From assembly GCA_046330075.1 (NCBI GenBank), contig JAXLTL010000013.1:22992-86991 (forward strand): a stretch of 64,000 bases of DNA. Reading direction: 5' to 3'. This stretch comes from JAJTFW01 sp046330075 (GTDB lineage Bacteria > Bacteroidota > Bacteroidia > AKYH767-A > OLB10). The notes under the pieces were generated by a model. It was not told the DNA's origin, made no database searches, and saw only the letters and a program-made list of their open reading frames with translations. This document shows positions 40,963 through 50,644 of this stretch, one piece after another; the first letter of the stretch is position 1; each line of letters opens with the position of its first letter. The position numbers and the translations under genes were made by a program.

Positions 40963-41391
40963 ATGGAAACAACTCCTAAAACAGTGGTAACGATTACTGC
41001 TACCGTAAAGGTTTCTACCGCTAAGGCCTGGCAAGTATGGAATGCACCGGAACATATTATGAACTGGAATTTCGCCAGCGATGACTGGCATTGTCCGGCT
41101 GCGAAGAGTGATTTGCGTACGGGCGGGACATTCTCAGCTACGATGGCTGCGAAAGATGGCAGCATGTCGTTTGAATTTGGCGGTGTTTATGATGTCGTAG
41201 AGCCTGAAAAACACCTGGCCTATACATTGGGCGATGGACGCAAAGTGGATGTTGTATTTGAATCATCGGCGGAAGGTACCGTCATCACAGAGTCGTTCGA
41301 AGCGGAATCTGTTCATCCGGTAGATTTGCAGAAAGCCGGCTGGCAGGCTATCCTGAATAATTATGTGCGCTACGCAGAGTCGTTGAACTGA
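40963..41391 (+). CDS. SRPBCC/AHSA1-like domain protein
   Basis: A 142-residue START-like protein: VTITATVKVSTAKAWQVWNAPEHIMNWNFASDDWHCPAAKSDLRTGGTFSATMAA and FGGVYDVVEPEKHLAYTLGDGRKVDVVFE are typical of AHSA1-type SRPBCC proteins, which form a hydrophobic cavity; the biological ligand is unknown. It starts 4 bp after the GyrI-like gene stop. Confidence 0.88.
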   Translation: METTPKTVVTITATVKVSTAKAWQVWNAPEHIMNWNFASDDWHCPAAKSDLRTGGTFSATMAAKDGSMSFEFGGVYDVVEPEKHLAYTLGDGRKVDVVFESSAEGTVITESFEAESVHPVDLQKAGWQAILNNYVRYAESLN

Positions 41392-41432
41392 ACAGTTACC
41401 ATCGATCTGCGGAGTTTATTCCTGAATACAAA

Positions 41433-42278
41433 ATGAAAAATTCAATGTACCCTTGTCTTTGGTTTAACGGTAATGCAAGGGAAGGTGCTGACTTCTACAA
41501 AACGGCATTCCCATTCCTGAAAGAAACTGCATCAAATCCGTTTGTCGTCATGCTGGATCTGAAAGGACAGCAGCTGATGCTATTGAATGGCGGGCCGGAA
41601 TTCAGGATGAATGGCACCATTTCATTTTTTGTGTTGCTGGAGAAGGAGGAAGATATTGATCGTGCCTGGAAAATTTTGTCTGATGGAGGTGAAGTACGGA
41701 TGGAGTTGGATAAGTATCCCTGGAGCGAGAAGTATGGATGGGTGGAAGATAGGTTCGGCGCGAACTGGCAATTGTCTTTCGGCAAGCTGGCGGAAGTCGG
41801 TCAATCACTTACCCCGGTTTTGATGTTCACAGGTGCGAATGCCGGCAAGGCCGAAGAATCCATTCAGTTTTATTCGGGAATTTTTCCTGATTCTTCACTC
41901 GTTGGGATCCTTCGCTGGGGAGATAACGGACATGAGAAACCGGGCACCATTCAGCATGCCCAATATAAACTGAATGGCTATGTGATGATGACGATGGATA
42001 GTTCCCTGTCGGATCAGTTTTCGTTTAATGAAGCGGTCTCGCTTGTGATACACTGCGACACACAAGAGGAGATTGATCATTACTGGAACAGGTTAACGGA
42101 AGGTGGCCGTGAAGGCCGGTGTGGCTGGCTGAAAGATAAATATGGTGTTTCCTGGCAAGTGGTTCCGAAAATTTTGGGAACGTTGATGAGCGATCCTGTA
42201 AAAGCACCAGCTGTTGTAAAAGCATTTATGGGGATGAATAAATTTATTATCAGTGACCTTATTGATGCATCTGAATAA
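41433..42278 (+). CDS. Tandem VOC (PhnB-like) protein
   Basis: A 281-residue protein of two PhnB-like vicinal-oxygen-chelate halves. First half: MYPCLWFNGNAREGADFYKTAFPF to SEKYGWVEDRFGANWQLSFG; second half: TPVLMFTGANAGKAEESIQFYSGIFPDSSLVGILRWG to GRCGWLKDKYGVSWQVVPKIL. VOC proteins include dioxygenases, isomerases and antibiotic-binding proteins; PhnB-like ones are mostly uncharacterised. One base separates its stop from the next ATG. Confidence 0.88.
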   Translation: MKNSMYPCLWFNGNAREGADFYKTAFPFLKETASNPFVVMLDLKGQQLMLLNGGPEFRMNGTISFFVLLEKEEDIDRAWKILSDGGEVRMELDKYPWSEKYGWVEDRFGANWQLSFGKLAEVGQSLTPVLMFTGANAGKAEESIQFYSGIFPDSSLVGILRWGDNGHEKPGTIQHAQYKLNGYVMMTMDSSLSDQFSFNEAVSLVIHCDTQEEIDHYWNRLTEGGREGRCGWLKDKYGVSWQVVPKILGTLMSDPVKAPAVVKAFMGMNKFIISDLIDASE

Positions 42279-42279
42279 A

Positions 42280-42705
42280 ATGGAAAAAGTAACCTTTAAG
42301 ATGCAAATCAATGCTTCTCCGGATAAAGTCTGGTCAGCTCTATGGCAGGATGTAAACTACCGGGAATGGACCTCTGTGTTTATTGAAGGTTCCTATGCTG
42401 AAAGTGACTGGAGGGAGGGAAGTGAGATCCGGTTTTTGTCTCCTAAGAACAGCGGGATGAAAGCAGTGATTTTACGCAACAGGATAAACGAAGAGATGGT
42501 ATTTGAGCATCAGCAGGAGATAATAAATGGTGCACTGCGAGATATTCCCTGGAAGGGAGCACAGGAAGCCTATCTGTTAAAGGAGGAAGATGGCAAGTCG
42601 GTGTTAATCTGCTCTCTGGATGTTTCTGCAGCATTCAAGGAGTATTTTAATTCTGTTTTTCCCGTTGCCTTGCAGCGTGTCAGGGAAATTGCAGAGCGTC
42701 AATAG
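42280..42705 (+). CDS. SRPBCC-domain protein
   Basis: A 141-residue START-like protein: MEKVTFKMQINASPDKVWSALWQDVNYREWTSVFIEGSYAESDWREGSEIRFLSPKNSGM, then the C-terminal helix (AAFKEYFNSVFPVALQRVREIAE). I chose ATG 42280, one base after the VOC stop; an in-frame start at 42253 lies inside the VOC gene. It ends the cluster that begins at 40542. Ligand unknown. Confidence 0.85.
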   Translation: MEKVTFKMQINASPDKVWSALWQDVNYREWTSVFIEGSYAESDWREGSEIRFLSPKNSGMKAVILRNRINEEMVFEHQQEIINGALRDIPWKGAQEAYLLKEEDGKSVLICSLDVSAAFKEYFNSVFPVALQRVREIAERQ

Positions 42706-42771
42706 TTTTTCGTCCTTCAATAATAAATCATTCCGGAAGTACTATATGGTCAAAATTGCCGTTTACAGGGA

Positions 42772-43437
42772 ATGAGCCGTAAAGGGTATGGGCTGTGGAT
42801 AGCAGCTGTTTCAACGATTGTTTTTCTGGTTGGCTTTTGTCGTGGAGGTCGTTCACGTACTGCGGAAGTTTTGGGAATTGAGATAGCACGGCCCGCTGCT
42901 GATTTCACCATTCTAAGTGCCAAAGCGCAGGAGGCGGCATATTTTGTGCGTACCCATGAATTTGAAACACGTTATTGTCTGCTGGCTGATATGAGTATGC
43001 ACTCCGGTGTCCGCCGGATGTTTGTATGGGATTTCGATAAGGATACAATTGTTCGCGCATTTCTTGTATCGCATGGCTGCGGTTCAAAGGTTTGGAGCTG
43101 GGACCTTACCAAGGATAAACCTGTTTTCAGCAATCAGGACGGGAGTCATTGCTCATCAATTGGAAAATACAAAATCGGAAAACGTGGTTATAGCCAATGG
43201 GGAATTCATGTAAAGTATACATTGCACGGACTGGAGGCTTCCAACTCAAATGCACTGGGACGCGCCATCGTTTTGCACTCGTGGGATGAGATAACGGATG
43301 AAGAAGTGTTTCCGGATGGTACCGCAGAGGGTTGGGGTTGCCCGGCTGTTTCCAACAGTAACATGAAGTATCTGGACAGTTGTCTGATTAAAAGTAATCG
43401 CCCTGTTCTTCTCTGGATGTTTGCTGGCCGCAATTGA
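42772..43437 (+). CDS. Murein L,D-transpeptidase catalytic-domain protein
   Basis: A 221-residue exported protein with an N-terminal hydrophobic helix (LWIAAVSTIVFLVGFC). The YkuD_2-type domain shows MFVWDFDKDTIVRAFLVSHGCGSKVWSWD, H169 in AIVLHSWDE and the catalytic Cys C190 in GWGCPAVSN. Such enzymes make or edit 3-3 crosslinks, or attach proteins to peptidoglycan, by a Cys nucleophile. Stand-alone in this locus; next gene starts 29 bp downstream. Confidence 0.88.
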   Translation: MSRKGYGLWIAAVSTIVFLVGFCRGGRSRTAEVLGIEIARPAADFTILSAKAQEAAYFVRTHEFETRYCLLADMSMHSGVRRMFVWDFDKDTIVRAFLVSHGCGSKVWSWDLTKDKPVFSNQDGSHCSSIGKYKIGKRGYSQWGIHVKYTLHGLEASNSNALGRAIVLHSWDEITDEEVFPDGTAEGWGCPAVSNSNMKYLDSCLIKSNRPVLLWMFAGRN

Positions 43438-43454
43438 AGTCTGTCTTTCTTGTT

Positions 43455-43462
43455 TATTTTTG
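43455..43462 (+). promoter_or_regulatory. Candidate -7 box 4 nt from the hydrolase start
   Basis: TATTTTTG (exact consensus), AACG, ATG. The same 15 bases TATTTTTGAACGATG begin the DinB-like gene at 54481 on the other strand. ATTG at 43433-43436 may be the -33 element (18-nt spacer). Confidence 0.55.
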
Positions 43463-43466
43463 AACG

Positions 43467-44213
43467 ATGCGTCACCTTATCTGCACCAGCTTCTTTCTTC
43501 TGTATTTTATTTTCGTTGCTTCGGCACAATCGCAATGCATCTCCGATACCCTGGAACTGTATGATACCTTGCGCACCCGGAAAATACCGGTGCTGATCAG
43601 TCTGCCGGCCGACACCCATCATCTGAAAGGTACAGTCGTATTCAGTCATGGATACGGTCAGAATAGACCGGGAAGTTTTCTGGGGTATGTTTATCTGAAA
43701 AATTATTTTAACCGGTCAGGGTATGGCTTTATCAGCATCCAGCAGGAACTGGAATCAGATTCGCTGATCTCTATGACACCACCGTTTTACCAGACCCGTA
43801 TGCCGTTTTGGGAGCGCGGGGCAGCCAATATTCTCTTTGTTCTTCAGCATCTGGATAAGTTACATCCTGTTTTGGCAGTACACAGGTATATCATCGCCGG
43901 ACATTCCAACGGTGGAGATATCGCGGCATTATTTGCGACCCGTTATCCCGAATATTGTAAAGCGCTCCTTACCCTTGATAACCGGCGTATGCCTTTGCCA
44001 CATACACATCAGTTCAGAGTCGCCTCGGTCCGGTCGGCAGATCTCCCCGCAGATGAAGGGGTATTGCCGGATATTGCAACCGAAAAGCGGTTCAATATGG
44101 TAATCGTCAGATCAGCACATGTTACACATAATCAGATGGGTGACCAGGCAACAACGGCAGAGCAGGAAGAAATCATCGGTATCATACAGCAAACCTTGAA
44201 ACGTATATTATGA
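43467..44213 (+). CDS. Secreted alpha/beta-hydrolase
   Basis: A 248-residue exported protein with a signal peptide (FFLLYFIFVASAQ). Alpha/beta-hydrolase fold: oxyanion-hole region VVFSHGYGQ, nucleophile S147 in the elbow IAGHSNGGD, a plausible acid near D171 or D202, and a His in RSAHVTHNQMGD. It could act as esterase, amidase or peptidase; substrate unknown. The start-proximal -7 box predicts a leaderless transcript. Confidence 0.85.
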   Translation: MRHLICTSFFLLYFIFVASAQSQCISDTLELYDTLRTRKIPVLISLPADTHHLKGTVVFSHGYGQNRPGSFLGYVYLKNYFNRSGYGFISIQQELESDSLISMTPPFYQTRMPFWERGAANILFVLQHLDKLHPVLAVHRYIIAGHSNGGDIAALFATRYPEYCKALLTLDNRRMPLPHTHQFRVASVRSADLPADEGVLPDIATEKRFNMVIVRSAHVTHNQMGDQATTAEQEEIIGIIQQTLKRIL

Positions 44214-44253
44214 TTGGCTATATTTAACAGCAGATGAATACCTGTTTTTTACA

Positions 44254-46017
44254 ATGAAAATGCATGCCACCTGTTTGATCCGACTGTTATGGATTCCATT
44301 GATCTCCGTAGTTGTTTTTCCGTTTTCACTCCGGGCGCAGATGGTGATTCAGGCCATCATCACGGACAGTACTAACGGTAATGTGTTGCCGTATGTAAAT
44401 GTTTACTACCCGGCCTCCGGTACAGGAGTAGTTTCTGATCTCCATGGCAGCTTCAGGATTGGCGTCAGCGCTGCAAACGATACACTTGTTTTTACGACAA
44501 CAGGCTTCAGACGAAGGACGGTTGTTGCAGGAGCAATATCATCTTCCGTGCAGATGCAACCGGAGATCCGCAATATGAAAGAAGTCGTCATACGTCCGGT
44601 AGATGACCTGTATTATTTCCGCTGCATTGATTCCTGCCGGTCCGGTAAGCACATGATGAAAGGAATGGCCCGCGCAGCTTTCAGGCAGCAAAGCACGATC
44701 GATTCGGCTACGGTGGAACTGCTGGAAGCGTACTACAATGCGGAAACAGATGGTTACGACCTCAGGCAGTTGCAACTGAAGACCGGCAGATTCGGACTGC
44801 GTCCTGCAGATGGTCATTTTTTTCTTTCCTATGAAAATGCCCGGGCGATCACCTTGTTGCCGGTAAAATCGAAGTCGGATTTTTTCCCGGCCCAGCCTTT
44901 AAGTATGAGCGTTGAAATGATGCGCAGAAACTATATCGCAGATCCGGTTGCAGCGTATACCAATGCTTCCGGCGATCAGATGCTGAAGCTGCGTTGCATC
45001 CCTAAGAAGAAAGATGGATCCTTTTTTATAACGGAATTAACGATGAACAGGACACGACATTTTATTGAAGAGATAAACTGGAGCGGCACCACTATGCGGC
45101 ACCATCCTTTTGTTCCTTACGCCGGCGACAGTATCATACAGATTACATGGAATATTCATCGTACCTATTCCGGTGATGGAGATAGTGTCCGGCTGCAGAT
45201 GACAGATTTTGCATACACCACTACCTATAAGAGATTACGTCCTTCACAACCCAATGCCGTATTCAACGTCAGTACCCGTGCCGTATTATTTCTGTACCGG
45301 TATCATGAACCGTTTATACTTCCTTCCTTCGATTTTGGTCCGGTCGCATTGAGTGATTACAGGAAGATCAACGTGTTCGGATACAACAAGATCTTCTGGG
45401 AGCAAAACCGTGAATACCGGTTAACAGATAATGGAGATTTCCGCAAATTCTATGCTCTCCCCGATGTTGTACAAACGTCTGCCGCATTTTTGCCGGGACC
45501 AATGATACGGAACGGGATGTTTGAACACCCTTATGTCCATTGGTCGCGAAAAAGAATTCGGATACGCCAAACCGTTAGTGACACTATTCAAGGCAAAGCC
45601 GGGGTCGCCACGGACCGGGAACAATATGAGGTGGTCGTGAAGCTCTTTGCCGAGCTGGATACCATGAACGGGGAAAGCTATCTCAGAACATCCGTCGTAA
45701 TGGATCCTTACGAGAGTTACTGGCGGCTTCCTGAGGATTCACTTTCGGGAATCGTAGTCAATGTGTTTTTCGACCACTGTGAGATCTTTCGCCGTCGCCT
45801 GGAACTTAAATATGGATTGCAGCCGCAGTCCGTTGACCTTGTAAAAATGCAGGAGGAGTACCGGCAATGGTTTATCCGTTTCAATGAAGACTACTTCCGG
45901 CAAGTACAGCGGGGCAGGAATATTGTCGCTCTCGAGAAATATGCGCAGGAGGCGGAAAGCGTGTTAGTGCTCAGGCAAATTCATACCCGGCCGGGAGATG
46001 TTCCCGAAGATGAATAG
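44254..46017 (+). CDS. Exported protein with N-terminal carboxypeptidase-regulatory-like domain
   Basis: A 587-residue exported protein: signal peptide (LISVVVFPFSLRAQ), then a CarboxypepD_reg-like beta-sandwich (VIQAIITDSTNGNVLPYVNVYYPASGTGVVSDLHGSFRIGV, about 30-110), then a long region of mixed strands without a recognised family. It is not a TonB receptor: no plug or barrel motif follows, and no C-terminal sorting domain is visible. Such chains with a regulatory-like domain often sit at the outer membrane or periplasm. Function unknown. Confidence 0.75.
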   Translation: MKMHATCLIRLLWIPLISVVVFPFSLRAQMVIQAIITDSTNGNVLPYVNVYYPASGTGVVSDLHGSFRIGVSAANDTLVFTTTGFRRRTVVAGAISSSVQMQPEIRNMKEVVIRPVDDLYYFRCIDSCRSGKHMMKGMARAAFRQQSTIDSATVELLEAYYNAETDGYDLRQLQLKTGRFGLRPADGHFFLSYENARAITLLPVKSKSDFFPAQPLSMSVEMMRRNYIADPVAAYTNASGDQMLKLRCIPKKKDGSFFITELTMNRTRHFIEEINWSGTTMRHHPFVPYAGDSIIQITWNIHRTYSGDGDSVRLQMTDFAYTTTYKRLRPSQPNAVFNVSTRAVLFLYRYHEPFILPSFDFGPVALSDYRKINVFGYNKIFWEQNREYRLTDNGDFRKFYALPDVVQTSAAFLPGPMIRNGMFEHPYVHWSRKRIRIRQTVSDTIQGKAGVATDREQYEVVVKLFAELDTMNGESYLRTSVVMDPYESYWRLPEDSLSGIVVNVFFDHCEIFRRRLELKYGLQPQSVDLVKMQEEYRQWFIRFNEDYFRQVQRGRNIVALEKYAQEAESVLVLRQIHTRPGDVPEDE

Positions 46018-46116
46018 AACCCGGAACTCTTCCCCGACATCATTTTTCTTTCCCACCGGATAATTTTCCTGCACGGGAATTTCGGGTCTCCTTAACATTG
46101 GTTAAATTCGGGCAAA

Positions 46117-49068
46117 ATGAAGAATTCCCTTTGGTCGGTTAGTTTTCTGGTGCTGGTCCTGCTGTTCCTGACCGGTCTGAAGGTTTCAGGACAGAGTTTT
46201 AATTTCCGTACGATACGGAAGGAGCAAGGACTGCTGGGAGGAGAGATCTACAAAATCATTCAGGACAGCAAAGGCTATATCTGGGGTGTTACCGATGGAG
46301 GCGTGTTCAGGTATAATGGCTCCACGTTTCAGCATTTTACCGAAGAAGATGGATTGCCCGGGCTTACTTTTTTTGGTTTGTATGAGGATCATAAAGGCCG
46401 TATCTGGGTGTCTTGTTCCAATGGCAGTATCGGTTATCTCCTCGATTCGAAATATCATACAATCGCTGCCAATGATAATATCCGGAAACAGTTATTCTAT
46501 GGTCAAAGCCTTATTACCGATATTTATGTAGACAGAGGTGATACACTCTGGTTGGGAACTACTTTGAGGATGTACAAAGTTTCACCAACTAACAATTATC
46601 GGTTTGTAGAGGAACAAAGGCCTCCAATGGGAGAGAATATCCGTACGATAAAATACATAGAAGGTGATCATATCATCGGTTCCTCCTCCTATTTCGCCAA
46701 GCCCAAACCCCTTGACGAAGATCCGGCCCGTGTGGCCTATATGTCTAATATCTGTATTGACGATGGGAAGCATCCTTCTTTTGTCAATATCAGCTGGAAG
46801 ATGAAATTTGGGACCATCTGCAACCTTACAGCCGTAGTACTCGATGATAAGTCATTGTTGTTTTCTTATGGTAACAAATTGTATAAAGCAATTGATGGCG
46901 CCATTCATGATTCGCTCGAATTTGATAACCGGATATTGCGTATTGTAAAAGACCGATCGGGCGATGTCTGGATATGCCTTGATAAAAACGGTGTTGTATT
47001 GCTCCGGCAAGGATCCATTCGTTCGGTTCCGGTACATTTTTTAACGGAGGCATCAGTATCGGATGTGATTGTTGATCATGAAGGAAGTTTATGGCTAAGT
47101 ACACTCGACAAGGGCATGTATTTTTCGCCTTCTCTTCAGATACAGTATTACGGCCATTTGCCCGGATTAAATAAGAAAATCCTTGCATTAAAGCAGATGG
47201 AAGACGGAATGCTGGCCATTAATGAAAATGGTTCAGGCATATTGGTAAATGATAAAGGAGAATCCAGAGAGGTTTTTGCGGTTGGAAACAACATCACGAT
47301 CGGGTTTTATAAAGTAAAGCCCTTCAGGGATGGCACCTGCATCATCGGTTTGCATACTGCCCGCCTGCGGAAGGATTATTCATTGTATGATATTGTGATG
47401 GATGAAGGTGTACCGCTCTATCTTCAGGATATGATGGAAGGTACAGGTGATACCAACCTGATGTTGTCACATTCACATTTGTATGAGTTCGAAGGGGTAC
47501 ACCATCTTAAAAGGGTCCATCTGCCCGGTCGTGGCATTTGTTTCATCAGAGATGAAAACAATACTATAATTGTTGGATTGCTGGAAGGATTGGAAAGTTA
47601 CAAGGATGGCAGATTTCAGCTGGTAAAGGATTTCCCGGGATCCACTGTACGGATTAATTACCTATACAAAGATCTTTCCGGACGTCTTTGGGTTTGTACA
47701 AAAGGCAAAGGATTGTTCTATCGCGAAAAAGGTATCTGGAAATCGGTTACTACAAAGGATGGGATGATCAGTAATCTCTGTAATGTTATACTCGAGGTGG
47801 AGCCCGGAGTATATTTTGCGGGCACTGCTGCCGGTTTATCACGGTTCACCTTGCGTGGGGATACGGTTAGTTGCAGTAATTATGATGCTACGAACGGACT
47901 CAGCGGGAATGAAGTCAACGCACTGGCCTATAGTAATGGTTGGGTTTGGGTGGGGACCTCTACCGGTTTAAACAGAATTCCGGTTGGAGGTATCTCCCCT
48001 AATCTGTCTCCGCCTCCGGTGTATCTGCGTAATATATTGCTGAATGATAACCATCCCGTTGTTTATACCAACGGTATGATGTTTAAACACACACAAAACA
48101 ACCTTACATTGTTTATTGATATGTTATCATTTAAACGGCAACGTGGGGCGCAGATTCATTATACTCTGAATTCAGATGGTTTTTCATTGGACCGTACCAT
48201 CGATGGGAATAGCTTTGAGTTGCAGAATATACCTCCCGGCGATTATCGTTTAAAAATTTACGGTGTAAACAATTTCGGTGTTGAAAGTTTAAAGCCGGTG
48301 GATCTCCGGTTTACTGTCCTTCCTCCATTCTGGAAAAGATGGTGGTTTGTATTGGCTATAACCGCATTGCTTGCCGGAGGCATTGCCTTGTATCTCCGCT
48401 GGCGTTTGAATGTCCAGTTTCGTAAGCAGGAGGAGAACTCCAGCATTGAACGAAAGCTTGCGGAATTTCGCCTGGAAGCACTAAGAGCACAGATGAATCC
48501 GCATTTCGTATTCAACGCAATCAATGGTATCCAGCGGAAAATACTGCAACAGGACCCGCACGAAGCGTATACTTACCTGACAAAATTTTCTCAGCTGATC
48601 CGTCTTTTTCTCACCAGTACCAATCAGCAGTATATTCCCATCTCAAAAGAACTGGAAGCATTACGGTTGTATGTGGAATTTGAACAGTTGCGGTTCGATG
48701 ACAGTTTTGATTTTGAGCTGAAAGTCAACGCGGAGATAGAGGAAGAAGATATCCAGATTCCTTCGATGATCATACAGCCGTTCGTTGAAAATGCGATCTG
48801 GCACGGACTTATGCCTTTAAACAATCTCCGGAAGGGAAAAGTGGTGGTTGAAATCGATCTGGTGGATGAACATCTGCACATTATCATCAGGGATAATGGC
48901 ATCGGACTGGAGAAATCGTCGCAGCAACCCCGGAAAAGCGGACATACCAGCCTCGGGATTGAACTTACCCGTAAACGAATTGAATTACTGACCGAACGAA
49001 AAGGTAAAATAACAATTGATAAGCAAACTGACGGCAGCGATGGTGTTGTTGTCATTATTCAAATCTGA
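46117..49068 (+). CDS. Propeller-type sensor histidine kinase (LytS class)
   Basis: A 983-residue kinase: signal peptide (LVLVLLFLTGLKVSGQ), a periplasmic two-component-regulator propeller (about 25-640; repeats such as IIQDSKGYIWGVTDGGVFRYNG and LYEDHKGRIWVSCSNG), a Y_Y_Y domain (about 655-735), one membrane helix (WWFVLAITALLAGGIALYLRW), a coiled linker, His_kinase (PF06580-type) with H796 in RAQMNPHFVFNAINGIQ, and HATPase with ENAIWHG and RDNGIG. Such kinases often respond to polysaccharide fragments, but no glycan-use locus is adjacent. TAAATTCG (46103-46110) lies 6 nt before its ATG. Two bases separate it from its LytTR regulator. Confidence 0.94.
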   Translation: MKNSLWSVSFLVLVLLFLTGLKVSGQSFNFRTIRKEQGLLGGEIYKIIQDSKGYIWGVTDGGVFRYNGSTFQHFTEEDGLPGLTFFGLYEDHKGRIWVSCSNGSIGYLLDSKYHTIAANDNIRKQLFYGQSLITDIYVDRGDTLWLGTTLRMYKVSPTNNYRFVEEQRPPMGENIRTIKYIEGDHIIGSSSYFAKPKPLDEDPARVAYMSNICIDDGKHPSFVNISWKMKFGTICNLTAVVLDDKSLLFSYGNKLYKAIDGAIHDSLEFDNRILRIVKDRSGDVWICLDKNGVVLLRQGSIRSVPVHFLTEASVSDVIVDHEGSLWLSTLDKGMYFSPSLQIQYYGHLPGLNKKILALKQMEDGMLAINENGSGILVNDKGESREVFAVGNNITIGFYKVKPFRDGTCIIGLHTARLRKDYSLYDIVMDEGVPLYLQDMMEGTGDTNLMLSHSHLYEFEGVHHLKRVHLPGRGICFIRDENNTIIVGLLEGLESYKDGRFQLVKDFPGSTVRINYLYKDLSGRLWVCTKGKGLFYREKGIWKSVTTKDGMISNLCNVILEVEPGVYFAGTAAGLSRFTLRGDTVSCSNYDATNGLSGNEVNALAYSNGWVWVGTSTGLNRIPVGGISPNLSPPPVYLRNILLNDNHPVVYTNGMMFKHTQNNLTLFIDMLSFKRQRGAQIHYTLNSDGFSLDRTIDGNSFELQNIPPGDYRLKIYGVNNFGVESLKPVDLRFTVLPPFWKRWWFVLAITALLAGGIALYLRWRLNVQFRKQEENSSIERKLAEFRLEALRAQMNPHFVFNAINGIQRKILQQDPHEAYTYLTKFSQLIRLFLTSTNQQYIPISKELEALRLYVEFEQLRFDDSFDFELKVNAEIEEEDIQIPSMIIQPFVENAIWHGLMPLNNLRKGKVVVEIDLVDEHLHIIIRDNGIGLEKSSQQPRKSGHTSLGIELTRKRIELLTERKGKITIDKQTDGSDGVVVIIQI

Positions 49069-49070
49069 TT

Positions 49071-49841
49071 ATGCAAAAGATAAAGGCCATTATTGTAGAT
49101 GATGAGAAGAACAGCCGGATTGTTTTGAGCAACTTGCTGGTAAATTTTTGCCCTGGTGTTGAAGTTGCAGGCGAGGCCGGGAGTCCTGAAGAGGCATTTC
49201 CGCTCATTACAGATATTAAACCGGATCTGGTATTCCTGGATATTCAGATGCCGACCGGAACAGGATTTTCATTGTTGCAGAAATTTCAACAGGTCCCTTT
49301 CGAAGTTGTTTTCATCACCTCATACGATGAGTATGCCATTAATGCCATCAAGTTCAATGCACTCGATTATCTCCTTAAACCGGTTGTTATTTCCGAACTA
49401 CAGGAAGCAGTACGTAAAGCAGAGGAGCGGCTCAGGGATAAATCGCTGCGTAGCTCAGCCATGCAGAATCTTATTCATAATCTGGATAAGGATATTCTTG
49501 ATCAGCGCATTTCGTTTCATAAGAATGATCAGGTTCGGTATATTGCGATCCGGAATATTTCACATGTACGTTCCGATGGCAACTACAGCATCGTGGTCAC
49601 CGACCAGAATGAAACCTTCAGTTCCAGCAAGACATTGAAAGAATACGATGATTATCTTTCTGCCTTTCCCGGATTTATCCGTGTTCACAGGAACTGCCTG
49701 ATTAATGTACGCGAACTGAAATCCTATTCAAAGGGCGAGCCCTGCATAATTACAATGGAAAACGGAGATACCGTTGAGGTTTCGCGACGTAAAAAACAGG
49801 AAGTGCTTGAAGCATTGCGGGAGGTAGCCCCTAAAGTTTAA
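49071..49841 (+). CDS. LytTR-family response regulator
   Basis: A 256-residue regulator: REC domain with D10/D11, phosphoacceptor D57 (VFLDIQMPTGTGF), Thr/Ser in FITSYDEY, conserved Lys in YLLKPV; LytTR DNA-binding domain from about 150 to the end (IRNISHVRSDGNYSIVVTD, FPGFIRVHRNCLINVRELKSY, VEVSRRKKQEVLEALR). It is the partner of the preceding kinase. LytTR proteins bind paired direct repeats; none was identified by eye. Confidence 0.94.
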   Translation: MQKIKAIIVDDEKNSRIVLSNLLVNFCPGVEVAGEAGSPEEAFPLITDIKPDLVFLDIQMPTGTGFSLLQKFQQVPFEVVFITSYDEYAINAIKFNALDYLLKPVVISELQEAVRKAEERLRDKSLRSSAMQNLIHNLDKDILDQRISFHKNDQVRYIAIRNISHVRSDGNYSIVVTDQNETFSSSKTLKEYDDYLSAFPGFIRVHRNCLINVRELKSYSKGEPCIITMENGDTVEVSRRKKQEVLEALREVAPKV

Positions 49842-49883
49842 TCAGCCTGAAAGTATTTCAGTACTTTTATTGTGCACGCCTAT

Positions 49884-50534
49884 TCAGCTTATGTTTACCA
49901 CATCGGCATAGCGCTTTCGGATAATGCGCATACCGATGAAGATCAGCATGGGAGCCATCCTGCTCATCATTTTAAGTCCGGGAGATGTAAGAAGGACAGA
50001 TAAACCGACACCAATTCCAAAGCATATAGGTACAACCAGCGATCTCCATTTATAATAACTTACCAGTCTCGGATTTTCCAGTCCTTTTCTTAGTTTCTTT
50101 TCCGGCTTGCTGATGTGGACGTACATCCTGTAAAAGAAATATGATATCATTGAAATATTCAGGAAATAGAGAAAGTAAGCTGCATCCAGATCGAAGTGTA
50201 TGCCATAGATATTACTGCTGAAGGGCATCATAGCAATAAAAAAGAGCAGGAGCAGGTTGAGCCAGAGTGTACGTGAATCGTAATCGGTAAGGTAATAAAA
50301 CATCCGGTGGTGTGCTATCCAGTAGATGCCGATGATCATAAAACTGATCACGAAACTGATAAAATGAGGAATGGTGTGTACCATGGCTTCCAGAAGTCCG
50401 TGATTGCTGTTTTCACTCAGGTCGGGCAGATGCAGTTCAATAACCAGCAAGGTAATTGCAATGGCAAATACTGCATCACTGAATAAAATCAATCGTTCTA
50501 TCTGAAATGCTTTTTTATGTTCATGGTGTTCCAT
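49884..50534 (-). CDS. TMEM175/DUF1211-family membrane protein
   Basis: A 216-residue protein with about six membrane helices and the family signature near its start, LILFSDAVFAIAITLLVIELHLP (FSD motif in helix 1). Bacterial TMEM175 homologues form tetrameric, weakly potassium-selective channels. A perfect TACTTTTG box (50555-50562 on this strand) lies 20 nt before ATG 50534. It is convergent with the LytTR regulator and has no partner gene. Confidence 0.88.
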   Translation of the reverse strand: MEHHEHKKAFQIERLILFSDAVFAIAITLLVIELHLPDLSENSNHGLLEAMVHTIPHFISFVISFMIIGIYWIAHHRMFYYLTDYDSRTLWLNLLLLFFIAMMPFSSNIYGIHFDLDAAYFLYFLNISMISYFFYRMYVHISKPEKKLRKGLENPRLVSYYKWRSLVVPICFGIGVGLSVLLTSPGLKMMSRMAPMLIFIGMRIIRKRYADVVNIS

Positions 50535-50554
50535 GCTTTCCGAAATTAATATCT

Positions 50555-50562
50555 CAAAAGTA
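50555..50562 (-). promoter_or_regulatory. Candidate -7 box of the TMEM175-like gene
   Basis: Minus strand TACTTTTG (exact TAnnTTTG), 20 nt before ATG 50534. No clear -33 partner at the expected distance. Confidence 0.45.
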
Positions 50563-50644
50563 GGTTATTGGATGGTTACTATCAATACCGTTTTGAAACC
50601 GTTGAAAGAAAATATTGATGTCGGTGCAGGACAAAATAGCCTAT

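Noticed and set aside
44254..46017. TonB-dependent receptor
   Set aside because: Only the N-terminal regulatory-like domain matches; no plug, no barrel strand pattern, no SusD neighbour.
46117..49841. Polysaccharide utilisation locus
   Set aside because: A propeller-type kinase is present but there are no SusC/SusD, glycoside hydrolase or lyase genes around it.
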